From: Melastoma dodecandrum
Lineage: Eukaryota > Streptophyta > Magnoliopsida > Myrtales > Melastomataceae
Reading direction: 5' to 3'
DNA: 64,000 bases
Assembly (NCBI GenBank): GCA_029817715.1
Contig: JARUPY010000525.1
Span: forward strand, 115,486 to 179,485
The notes beneath the pieces were generated by a model. It saw only the letters and a program-made list of their open reading frames with translations. It had not been told where the DNA came from and made no database searches. Below are positions 11,775 to 22,259 of this stretch, in pieces. A program made the translations under genes and the position numbers. Positions within the stretch are counted from its first letter, which is position 1; each line of letters begins with the position of its first letter.

Positions 11775-12593
11775 ATGGGAAGGGCCCCGTGTTGCGACAA
11801 GGCGAGCGTGAAGAAAGGCCCGTGGTCCCCCGACGAGGACGCCAAGCTCAGGGATTACATCGAGAAGCACGGGACTGGCGGTAACTGGATCGTTCTCCCG
11901 CAGAAAGCCGGTATGGAACCCCCCGCCCCCTCCTCGATGCGCCGATCAGGCCAACCTATAGGAGAAATTGTTTTGACATGTGAGTGATTGAGGATTTTCT
12001 TCCGGGTGAATCTTAGGGCTGAGGAGGTGCGGGAAGAGCTGTCGGCTGAGGTGGTTGAACTACCTGCGGCCGAACATCAAGCACGGGGAGTTCACTGGCG
12101 AGGAAGACAGTGTCATCTATGCTCTGTTCTCCACCATTGGCAGCAGGTGATCGGTCGGACACTGTACATGGATGTTCTTAATTCGGCTATACTTTTTCTC
12201 TTCTTTCCGTTTTATAACAAGTCAAAATGCAGGTGGTCCGTGATAGCGGCTCATTTGCCGGGGAGGACGGACAACGACATCAAGAATTACTGGAACACGA
12301 ATCTCAAGAAGCGTCTCGCGAGAATGAACCAGGGTTTGATCCCTGATCCGGCGACTCCTCACAGTAAGAACCAGGATTACTTCAACCAGCCAACAACATC
12401 GACCATGCCCCTTCCTTTCTCGCCTTCGCCTCCGAATTCAGCCGACAACGCCTCCGCGAGCATAACCACAAACGGTTTCTCTCATTTCGGGGCGCGAGAG
12501 AGCGATAACAACCTCTTCGACGAGAATTTTGACGGCTGGATGAATCGTTTGTCAGAGTATGATGGGATCGAAGAGCTGAAGGGACTCAATTAG
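11775..12593 (+). CDS. R2R3-MYB transcription factor, subgroup 14 (RAX/MYB36-like)
   Basis: Three exons by GT-AG signals: 11775-11910, 12017-12146, 12233-12593, giving 208 codons. The start [19 protein letters not shown] is the diagnostic N-terminus of plant R2R3-MYBs of the RAX/MYB36 group. R2 spans about residues 14-64 (Trp 17, 38, 58). R3 spans about 67-115 (Phe71 replacing the first Trp, as usual; Trp 90 and 109), with [15 protein letters not shown]. Intron positions (after KA, and inside Arg89) are the conserved ones. Family role: sequence-specific DNA-binding regulator in the nucleus; subgroup 14 controls axillary meristem formation and root endodermal differentiation. The C-terminus looks shortened: right after the stop, another frame is open and serine-rich (see findings). 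The ATG at 11988 lies in intron 1 and is not a start. Confidence 0.93.
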
Positions 12594-14741
12594 CAGCACA
12601 AGTAGTAGGACTTATGGCGAGTATGATAACGGCTTCGTGTTTTACGAGAACAAGGGAGAAGGAGCCGGAGTTGCGTCCTACTACTGAAGACAGACAGACG
12701 ACGACTGCCGGAACAATTAGGTGAAGACTTGGGGGATGTTTAGGAAAATGAATCACCAGCTCATGTTCATGTTCTTCTTCTACAAGAAACAAAATAATTA
12801 AATGTCTTCTTCTATGACCAGTACTATGGATATGTTTCCAACTTATGTAACATACAATGTTAAAGTTAGTAAAGCTAAAGGCATATGGACATACAAACTA
12901 TTCGCATCCACGCTCGAATCAATCATATCGCGCGACCTTATCGACTTAGTTCTCAAGTCAACCTCTTAAAGCTTAGCTTCTAGAATGCGTGCGTATGAAG
13001 CCAACCATTTTCTTTTTAAGCTGTGCGATCATGAGGTCAAGCTAGCACAAAATTGTTTATAGCTCCCTTTTGCCATTTTCAAAATCTTTTGAAAAACTGT
13101 TGTGTTGTTATGACTTTCTAATGGTTATCATCAAGGTTAATCTCAATCTTTGGTCTTCTAAACAAATGATTAAGCAAAAGTACACGCCTCGTCTCAATTA
13201 GGCCGGTTCAAGCTTAGTTTAAGAACCGCCTCAATAATTGGCCTTTCCTCGCGCATTCTCTCATGGTTAACAGGGCCAAGATGCGCTTGATCAGGTTTGT
13301 GATCATAACCAGCGATGGGATGAACATTCTCGAGAACCCAATTGCACATGCGAGACTGAATCAATGAGTCCAGCGATTTCGGTATCAAGCTTCGGAATAT
13401 ACTGGATGATCGATGTCCGAGATGTCCGAGCTCTTCGCACTAACATAAAAAAAAAGTAGGGAAGCCAATACAAGATCGTCAACCAGGACTTGCTGGATGG
13501 ATCAAACCAATAATTTGATCACAAATTTTTAACCAATTGGGTTTCTTTTTAATTTTTTAGAATTATGTAAAACTATATGCAACTTGAGGAAACATAAAGG
13601 AAAATAAGAAGAGGAAAACACAAATTGATTTGATTTTGCAGTATTAGCCGAAATGTGGATAATGATTGGGTTGTGGGTTTTGATGACGTGTCCTTTTAAT
13701 TGTGGTTATGCAAAAGTATGATTAAATTGAGATTAATGCACTGCTGATCTTGATTAAAAAGCTTATCAAGAAACAAAGAAAAGGAAAGGTCTGGAAAGGG
13801 ATGGGGGGGCATCCTTGGAATTTCGATTTTTGAGAGTTTAAATTATTATTAGGAGATTTTACTGGGTCTGCCAGCAAATGACATTTGATTATGACCGAAA
13901 AGGATAGAAAATTGCTGGAATGTCTTTTCCTAAGGCAGGGTTGTAACCAAAAGGTCAAGAGTTAAACTGACTAAATTTTACCCTCAGCAAAAGCCTCTCG
14001 CCCGCTAGATGGTTTGGCCGCGTGACCGGGAAGGTCGATAACCCTTCCCCGTGCTCGGCATCCACTAGTCCAGCAATGAACCATCACCAAAGGGCAAGAG
14101 CAAGCAAACCAAACTTTTCTTACCTAATTCTTTAGCTTTAAGGATATGCTGCTTGCTGTGTGTCGTTTCCAGAAGAGGGACGAATCCCATCTCTGTGTCC
14201 TCTTGGTATAAACTGTCAAAAACAACTCAAGCAGTCAACATCACAGGCTTCGGACCATAGGAGACCAATTAACATCAATTTTCTTTTAGTGTTTATACTA
14301 CTTTCAATGTGTACCGAGCTGGCATCCGATGATTATGAAGAAACGGCATGCTGTCTACGATTGATGGAGATGCCGACGACTGACTGACATTACGACCCTG
14401 GCTTACTAAGTCGACTTCCTTGACTCGTACATGGACTCCTCCCGAGTGTAAGTTTTCAATGATTAGGAATAGGCTTGAAAATTTTTTAATGAGAGCAACA
14501 AACCGATGACTAATCAAACCTATTCATTAAATGAAGTCGAAGTAAAGGACTTCGGTGTATAGTGAGGAAGTCACTGTTAGAAAGAACCATAGAAAGTTGT
14601 CTCGTGCCATTGGGACATCAGGTAACCATACATGCGTTCCGTAAACCGAGGGGCCATGACTCATGTAACTGACTACTTCGAAATAACATCAATCTGCCCC
14701 TAGAAAACATAGTTACCAAATAGAAATTCGTTACTTAAGAA
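12594..14741. other. Intergenic, with MYB 3' UTR at its left end
   Basis: 12594-about 12830 is probably MYB 3' UTR, including the frameshifted tail. One minus ORF (13194-13388, 64 codons) stands out because it looks protein-like in composition (CNWVLENVHPIAGYDHK and HERMREERPI), but I could not assign a family and it has no partner exons. The remainder shows no gene or repeat that I can name. Confidence 0.5.
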
Positions 14742-15686
14742 CAGTGTTGTCAAGGCGCCACGCCCGCCTAGGTGCTCGGGCAAGGCGAGGCGCGGCGCGG
14801 CCACCTCGCATTTTTAGGGCTAGGGCGGGCGCCATGCAGTAGGCGCTCGCCCCTGTAGCGCCTTGCCTAGGCGCTCGGGCGTCCGGGCTATCGCCTATGC
14901 GTTCAGCCCGATTGAAGCCCAACCCGATTAAGCCCAGCCCGATTGTCAGCCCAGCCCTCCCAACGCTCTCTGCCCTACCGTCGCAGGTTCTTTTTCCTCC
15001 TCCTCTTCTCCTCCTCTTCTTCTTCTCCTCCTCCTTGGCCTCGTCTTCTGCTTGTAACGGTCCAGGTATGCTTCTGCTCGTCCTTCCTCCTCGTTCTTCT
15101 CCTCATTCTGCTAGTCCTGATTTCCCCCAGATCTAAAGTTTTAAAAAAAAAACAGAGTTGGTCAGCAGAGGTTTTGGGGGGGTTCTTCCAAGGATTTTAT
15201 ACCAAGAGGGGATGGATGATGAAAGACCAACCGCTGCACTATGAGAAAGCGGGGGTGGAGGAAATGGGGTTTTAAGTTTTGGTCGCCCACAATTCTGTCC
15301 CTTTAGACCTGAGAAATTTTTTTTAAAAATATTATTGTTTCATTTGGGAAGAGTTTATTAGTCAACAGAAAAAAAAATTACGATTTTTGGGGCATATTGT
15401 AGCTGTATTATTCGGCTACAGATTATTGTTTCAATGATTATTATTTTTGGGGCATTTTGTAGCTGTATTATTCGGCTACAAAAATTCCAATTTTTGTTAA
15501 TTAGTCAATAAAAAGTTTCAAGATTATTGAAGCTTGAATATTATTGAAATGATATTTTCGTTTATAAAATACATTTTTATTTGACATTTTAATTATAATA
15601 TATTATTTTATTTATTAGCGCCTAGGTGAGCGCCTTGCCCAGCGCCTCGGACGATGGAAGCCCTTCTCGCCTTGGTTGCGCCTTCG
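14742..15686. mobile_element. GGCG-rich inverted-end element (MITE-like, possibly hAT)
   Basis: Left end (from CAGTGTTGTCAAGGCGCC) is dense in AAGGCG, GGCGC, CCTAGGCGC and their complements over about 150 bp. The right end (15619-15686) is rich in the inverse motifs (GCGCCTAGGTGAGCGCCTTG, TTGCGCCTTCG). The interior holds a CT-rich tract (about 15000-15050) and an AT-rich half, without transposase. A CAGTGTTGTCAA start with GC-rich arms fits non-autonomous DNA transposons, and CAG..CTG ends suggest hAT. No 8-bp target duplication was found, so the class is tentative. The GC islands explain the small ORFs here. Confidence 0.5.
15383..15480 (+). repeat. 60-bp tandem duplication inside the GGCG element
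   Basis: A 38-bp segment at 15383-15420 (TTTTTGGGGCATATTGTAGC onward) recurs at 15443-15480 with a single mismatch, exactly 60 bp apart, both ending in TATTATTCGGCTACA. Confidence 0.85.
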
Positions 15687-15865
15687 AAGGAAGGGGGAAA
15701 ATACATCATCAGTCAGCATTCAAATTGCATATTGAGAAAATTTCGTGTAGCTACCTAACCCAAAACCTAATAGAAAGGTATTTCTCTTACTTATCAAAAC
15801 TTAAATAAATAAAAAAAAAAAAAAACATTTCTCTTGCATAGTGTGAAGAAACTGGGACACTTGGC

Positions 15866-17022
15866 TCACATAGACATAAGCTTAGGGCCATTATCCGGCA
15901 TACCCATCCCGGCTGCTAACTCTGCATCAAGCTGGGTGTGCGGTGCTGGGCCCATCATCAACTTTACACTGTCACGAGTATAATAACCGAGAGTGCTATA
16001 TCAGAGAAGGAACAAGAGCATTGAATACAAAGAACTGAGCCTCAGGGATTAATAGTAGAAAAACTTCAGTTCATGTTCTCGTATAAAAAGAATCGTTAAC
16101 TGGAGGCAATAAGTCACTTTCTATGATGGATGGATAACTTGCACAAACAGTGGAACCAAACTCAAGCAGAATGCAATTGATTGTCCAATTACCGTTTCTT
16201 GTGACGCTTGGTCTTAAAATGCTCGTCTCTAACAGATACATTTGAGAAGTACCGACTGTACCATCACAATTAGAAATTAGAAAGTAACCATTGCATCTCT
16301 AAAACTAAGACAAGTAAAAAGAAGATCCAAACTATTGAAATACCAAACAGAAAGCGGCATATATCCATCTTCCAGTTCACAGAATAATCTTAAGAATATT
16401 ACAAGATCCCAAAGCATTAGCATCCACCCTCCAAGTGCATAAGCATTTACAAGATCCCAAAAACATTTACATAACCTCAACGAACATTTTTCTCACCAAA
16501 TTCACCTATAACATTTACAACCATATGGCTACACAAAAACCATCCCACATGCAGCACACCAACCCCGAGAAGCCAGGCCAGGGTCAGTCATTAACGAACG
16601 TTGGTAAAGACAGGATCGAGAACCATCACACATGATCAGAACATGAATGTACATGCAATCTGATGAATCGGTCCTCCCCCACTCCCAAGTCAAGCAGATA
16701 ACGCGAAATTAATCTGCAAATATGTGAGCAAGAAAAAGAAGAAAACAGACTCGCAGTGGAGGCAGTAGTATTGGCCCATCCCGGGGAGATCCTCATCAAC
16801 AGGGAGCGCTTCCCTGTTATCTTCAGGCTTCTTCAGTTCATCATACACCGCGTCATCACGTGAATCACCAAGTCAAGGCAAAACCAAACCACACAAAATC
16901 ACGTCCGTTCAACGAAAGCTCCAAAATATAAATATATATATATAAAGAATCAGCAGCGCCAGGGATTAGAAACACAAAAAAGGATATCTTTGAGGATTCC
17001 TGTGCGGGCACTTCCCTCCCAT
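15866..17022 (-). CDS. ZNF593/Bud20-type C2H2 zinc-finger protein, one exon missing
   Basis: Assembled on the minus strand. Start MGGKCPHR at 17022-17000, then an exon at about 16857-16751 (DDAVYDELKK through LPVDEDLPGMGQYYCLHC). Next are 16255-16193 (RYFSNVSVRDEHFKTKRHKK) and the last exon 15968-15866 (VKLMMGPAPHTQLDAELAAG, ending PKLMSM). The latter three join in phase with GT-AG introns. The single C2H2 finger is CLHC ... HFKTKRH. Family role: small shuttling factor on pre-60S ribosomal particles in nucleolus and cytoplasm. Expected between the first two exons is a short basic exon (KKRRYSHKTARR-type). It is not in the 129 bp available, the first exon is followed by GGAATCC rather than a GT donor, and no AG acceptor precedes DDAVYDEL. 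The locus may be defective or the assembly locally collapsed. Confidence 0.88.
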
Positions 17023-17098
17023 ACTCCCTCTCGATTACCCTAACTCCTCTTGGATATCGGCGGAGGCGCCGCCGGCGGCCGATCGGGATTTTGCGATA

Positions 17099-17261
17099 TT
17101 AGGGTTTTGGATACGGAAACCCTAATAGACAGGGGGACTGAATGCCGCCGGGTCAAGCGACGGACGACCTCGTTTCTCTTTGGAAAGGTCTTTATTTGGG
17201 CCAAGTTTAGGCCCAGTGAAGAAAGGTACAGATTTTGATGGGCCACCTTAAATTTGGCCCA
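17099..17261 (-). promoter_or_regulatory. Telo-box and site II promoter of the zinc-finger gene
   Basis: Upstream of the minus-strand start are two AAACCCTAA telo-boxes (17099-17107 on -, 17117-17125 on +). Four site II elements (TGGGCC, either strand) lie at 17197-17202, 17210-17215, 17239-17244 and 17256-17261. In plants this combination is the known signature of ribosomal-protein, ribosome-biogenesis and proliferation-linked promoters, which matches the Bud20-type product. Confidence 0.75.
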
Positions 17262-17269
17262 GTAAACGT

Positions 17270-18428
17270 CACGGTTTGATTATTTACCTGCAGAGAAGTT
17301 TTTTCTTTTCTTCTTTTTTGTTGTGGGGGGGGGGGGGTGGTTGGTTCCTATTGTTAGTTAGAGGCTCGGTCGGCAGCACCAGGCTAGATGCGTTCGGTCG
17401 TGACCGCACAGAGCATCACTGCAATGGTTAGTCAAGAAGGGAGAATGGAGAGCTTTAAACTCAGGACGGAAATGATACAACAAACCATGATCCTCTGAGA
17501 GATGGCACGGCGAGAAGCACGACCCCAAGATGTGAACGGGCACCATCTGACATGAAGTTACCCTCTCTCCGTGGGGACTGGGACTTGCCTTAGAAACAAA
17601 AGTAAAGTCAAGAGGTGGCACCCATCTGCAGATTCACCTGCCCCTCATTTGAGACTCTTGATCCAGCAACCATTCCTGAATTCTCAAGCGAAGATCCGTC
17701 TATCTTCCCCATCTTGAGGTGCAGGTGCAAATGCAGATAATTGACAACACCTTGACTAAAGATCCCACCTCCACAAGATCAGAGATCAACCCAACTTATA
17801 TGGACAGACATGGCAATTTGCTGATGATCAAGTCAAACCAAACATATCATCAGTAGGGGCACCACGTGATGACTGAGACAGACCTATGTGACCCCGATCT
17901 TCTTGGCCAACCAGGTCTCGACACGTAAGCACGCCCCACATGTATTTACTATGGAAACCTCGTGGCAATGGATCATTCCCAATAATGTAAACAATGCCAA
18001 AAGATGTTTCTAGCATCAGGTCCTATATTTGGGCTCTGGGCATAAATGGAATCTGATACTGAAAAGTCTCAGACACCTGTAAAGCAACGGCGTAGAACAG
18101 TCTATATGACTCAGGAATGTGCAATATCTATCAACACAGACATTAGAACACGTTACACCGTTTAAACTCAGTCGGAGCCATTGCCAAAGCTGTACGCAAT
18201 GTAATCTACTGCAACACTAAATACAAAACTCAGAATCAGAGTCAAACATATCCAAGATGCCGAAGAAGGCAATACTAAGATGGCGAAATTCACTAGGTTC
18301 TGTTCGGGCTACAGGTAAGAAGAGGAACAACTACTGTCGCCTCCTTTTAGTGAAGCTACTTGACACACTATACAAAGAACCACCCGGTAAAACCATTTGC
18401 TAGGGGTGGGGAATCTGCGACTTGGTCA
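17270..18428. other. Stretch between the zinc-finger gene and the DP gene
   Basis: Contains a run of G at about 17326-17338 and no recognised coding exon. The part next to 18429 is expected to be 3' UTR of the DP gene. Small ORFs (17358-17621 -, 17828-18016 -) lack family motifs. Confidence 0.55.
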
Positions 18429-21400
18429 TCATTGTTCGTGTTTCACTCGCGCCTTCAGTATTCCTGGGATTGGAGGAGAAGATGGCCTGCCGGGTGTGGA
18501 AGAAGCTGGGGGAGGGACATCAGTCGGGTACATGTTCGTACCTTCACCCACCCCGGAAGGGAAATCGGGATTTATAGTGTTGCTTTCTGATGATCTGTCA
18601 CAGAACTTCATAGCCTTGAGAACATAGTTGTCATCGTGGAGCTCAAAGGGTGTGCTGTAAGTAGAAAAAGGAAGCTAAGAATCTTTACAACTAAATACGG
18701 GAAAACGGAAATGCTAACGTATGAAATAGGTGCTGACTATGAGGGTGATAAATTTTGAAGGAAAAGATCGATGATGTACTCCAGTTGAGTTGTAGTACCT
18801 GTTGAAGTCAAAATGCACCAACTGCATGTCTTCAGATATTTCAACCTCCACGGTTGCATGGGGTCTCGTCTATATGCAAAATATATGCCCATTAGTAAAT
18901 CAAAAGCGGAAAAATGGAGCTACTTTGGACACTGGAGCATCACAAAGGAGATTATAACTTTAGTCAATAAGAACCATCCACAATTAGCCGTGCGGAAGAA
19001 TTGAATGCTCAAATTAAAGGCCACAGTTCAAGAAAGTAGAGTTTCTATATCACATCAAACATTTATCTGTCTTGTAGCAATTTATGATGAAACTAGAACG
19101 GCCAAAGACCTATCATGTAAAAGGACTAGAAGATCCTCAGAGTTTCATGACTTGCAATAACACGATTAATCTGTGTACTCACCTGTACCAAAATGAATGG
19201 CAAAGCAATACCCCCAGATGGAGCTTCTCCCGAGTTAAACAGTTGCCCATTCCGTTGTATCAGGTTCTGAAGACCTATATACTTTTAGGAACATGGCACA
19301 TCAATGGATTCATGTTAGAAACTGGCATGACAAACAGACATCACTGTGCAGAAAGTTCGTGGCGAATAAAGTTACTTGTTCTTCGAGCTCCTGCAAATAT
19401 GCTGCCTTCTTTTCGATTCTGCTTCTCAATCCTTGGCGTTCCTTCTAATAGGTAGGCAAAAAAACAACAAATAAGATGATAGGTAATTGCCGAAGTCATG
19501 CTCGACTAAACCACATTGCTGGGAAAATAAAAAGTTGTGATGTGAACTCTAACACACCTTTAGTTCATCAATATCACTTGGGCTAGTTCGAGGTAAACCC
19601 TTCCATGTTATCTCCTTTTTGTCCTTAGATATAATATCCATAGCCATCAACACATTTAAGGCATCATATACCCTTCTCCGGATGTTTTTCTCTTCATATT
19701 GTTGCTGCCACCAAACAAAGGAATATGCAAAGACAATATGGTGTTAGTAATTAATTTAACCTCCCATCATCAGGAACAATGTAAGGAAATTTTGTCATGA
19801 AACCTGATCAGGGGACGCCACACTGTTGCCAGGATCAGCAAACTCAGCCACCAGTTCATCAGCAACCTGAATGTTATGGTAGCTTTCCCATTAGGAGCCT
19901 ATAGATTCTCGCGGTAAAACCAAATACAAGACCTTTAAAAGGTGTCAAATATCTGGAAAAGGCGTTCCAGTGAAACAAATGGAAGACTTTTGACGCATCC
20001 AGTAATGAGAACATTTTCTTTACAGGCATACAAGCACTTTATCCTGGCCGATCAGTGAACCATGGAAGGTACATGCACATACAACCTCATGCTAGGAAAG
20101 TGAAGGGGAATGAAGGTCAAGAACTATGTAACATTTTCCTTCCCAGATATTACTAATAATGCTTCAAGTTTTTAGCACTTTGTCTTATTTGACAAGGTTG
20201 AGAACAAGCCCCAAACGTTTTGACAAGTCTCTTTACAAGCACATAGAGTGACATTACTTGTCAGAATTGTTGAGTTTGAGATGTGCAAGCAGGCAGGCTG
20301 GTTCATGAGTAAAAAAAGAGAGCACGACCACTCTTCAGTAAATATGAACCCAAGTGGAAGAATATAACAAGAAATGAGCAGGAATAAAGCAAACTATCTA
20401 GCTTATTGTAAGACTCTCAGCAGCAGCACAAAGAATACAAAAGAATCTAGTATAAAAATATGTAAGAAAGAGACAAACCTCATTATAAGTAGTTCTTCCC
20501 CTGCTTTCCACTTTCTCACATACTGACATTCACAAAATCCATGCATGAATTAGCTAGCAACCATTCTTAATTCAAGTAACAATGACTTCGAAGATGCATT
20601 CCTATTGGCAACACGAGCAAGATCAGCTAGGTACAAGAGGAGACCATTAACATACACATAAATGCAGGAGCTGTGTTTCCCTACGGCAGAATAAAACTGA
20701 AAAATGAAATTCTTGGTAGAATTGGAACACCTTTCATGCTGAATTGTCGGAGTCCTCTCCCACTCTTCTCACCAGCGGTAACCCTTTGGCCTCTCTTCTT
20801 CTTTTTGTTCCTAGTTACTCAAGCAGATCAAATTTATACCATTGTCAGCCCTAGAAAAATCATTAAACAATAATAACTCAGTAATGGAACATTACTTCCA
20901 GGCGATTCACCCGCACTAGACACTAATCACAGTCTCATGATTCATAAAACATGTGTATTCCATGAATAACACCAAGTGCCAGCAAAACAGTACATCTGTC
21001 TTGACATAACAGTTCACTGGAAACTCCATGAAGAACTAATTCATCAGAACTGAAACACAAGGAAGTTTTCATCAACTCATATGGCTTTTCATGAGAACCA
21101 AAATCAAAAGCATACCCGACATCACCCTGAGATCCAGCAGCATCATCGCCTTGGATATCAAGCTGGTTCATTTTCAGGAATGTGCTGTCTCTAGCAGGCG
21201 TTGCCGCCACAGTGAGGCTCAAAGGTGATCCAACACTGCCACGTCAACATGCAGGTCGTTAAATCGACATAACAAACATCACATTCAATATTTACTGCAT
21301 CCCATAATGTCATTCACCAAGCAGAACCATTTCAGCAACAACAAACAACTACAGCACATCAAAATCCACCTTTCGAGAAACCATTAACACTAACTAACTA

Positions 21401-21800
21401 CAACCTCAAACCTAAACTTGTCGGTCTGCCTTTATATGTCCTAATCACTTTCATAGCATAATAAAATGCTAACGACATAAAACTCACTTCTTACCTCCTA
21501 CCTAAACAAAATTTCAGCCTTAGCCACAACTAAACCTTTACCACGAAACTAAACCAATCTAACAAACAATTCAATCCCAAATCCCCGCCAAAATTATCCA
21601 CCTAACCCCAAGAGCACCTACCCGACATCGTCGCCGTGGCTAACCCTCGCAAGGCTAGAGGGGGAACCGGTGCTGGCCCCGCTGGTAGTGGAAACCGATT
21701 GCCCAGACGCCGCGGTCCCCCAAGACCTCGAGGCCCCTCCACCACCGCCACCACCCCTACCCCGACCAGTAGCTTGACCGTTCTTCTCGGAATCTCCCAT
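18429..21800 (-). CDS. DP-type E2F dimerisation partner transcription factor (DPB-like)
   Basis: Ten coding exons on the minus strand: 21800-21622, 21235-21116, 20810-20731, 20522-20479, 19866-19804, 19704-19558, 19444-19376, 19281-19183, 18869-18799, 18654-18429. All have GT-AG borders and phases match, giving 1098 nt and 365 residues. Start at 21800; the codon just upstream is TTG. Layout: Gly-rich N-terminus with [14 protein letters not shown] (about 23-36); [13 protein letters not shown]; basic KKKKRGQR (102-109); DNA-binding winged helix with [17 protein letters not shown]. The DEF box is [18 protein letters not shown] (171-188). A coiled coil with [20 protein letters not shown] follows, then the conserved [20 protein letters not shown] and [15 protein letters not shown]. 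Family role: nuclear partner of E2F proteins at G1/S genes. Length and motif order match plant DPB; the C-tail is Pro/Ser-rich. Confidence 0.96.
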
Positions 21801-21937
21801 CAAAACCCGGACGACGGCAAACCCACAATCCCACCGGGATCAAGTTCCGGAATTTCCGGTTCCAGAAGATTCGTAGGGGCAAATCGGGTAATGGGCATCC
21901 GGGAGAAACGGTGGAGCCTCGAGGCGGTGAGTTTTGG

Positions 21938-21946
21938 TTTGGCGGG
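21938..21946 (+). promoter_or_regulatory. E2F/DP consensus site upstream of the DP gene
   Basis: TTTGGCGGG fits the E2F consensus TTTSSCGS on the + strand, 138 bp upstream of the DP start codon (gene on minus), in the 5' leader or proximal promoter. The location suggests feedback control by the E2F/DP dimer itself; function is inferred. Confidence 0.6.
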
Positions 21947-22170
21947 AGGTTACGGTGTTACCTTCATCTTCTTATGGGGGGAAAGATAACGGTGACGGGG
22001 GGACTTTAGGTTTCAGGTAAAGGGGTGCCGGTAAATCAACTTAAAGTTTAAACGGCTAAGACGAGGAACGGCGTGACCACGACGACGACGAAGAAGAGAA
22101 GAAGGGCGTGAGTTGAGATTGAAGAAGAAGACGAGGGAAAAACGATTGAATTCTCCTCTCTTCTCAAACT

Positions 22171-22221
22171 TGGGCTCAGATTTTATGGGCCGGGCCTCAG
22201 TAGGCCCATTATTATTGGGCC
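22171..22221. promoter_or_regulatory. Cluster of site II (TGGGCY) elements in the DP promoter
   Basis: Four TGGGCC/T motifs on both strands (TGGGCT at 22171, TGGGCC near 22186, GGCCCA at 22203, TGGGCC at 22216), about 370-420 bp upstream of the DP start. Site II clusters are typical of proliferation-linked plant genes and fit a cell-cycle regulator. Confidence 0.6.
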
Positions 22222-22259
22222 TCTTGTTGTGGCCCGATTGGTGTCCTTAGTCTGAGACA

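Noticed and set aside
11988..12593. 201-codon ORF as an independent MYB gene start
   Set aside because: Its ATG is in intron 1 and the first half is exon 2 in the wrong frame; splicing gives the conserved R2R3 domain instead.
17818..17880. C/D-box snoRNA candidate (TGATGAT ... CTGA)
   Set aside because: No terminal stem and no recognisable guide; chance occurrence of short boxes is likely.
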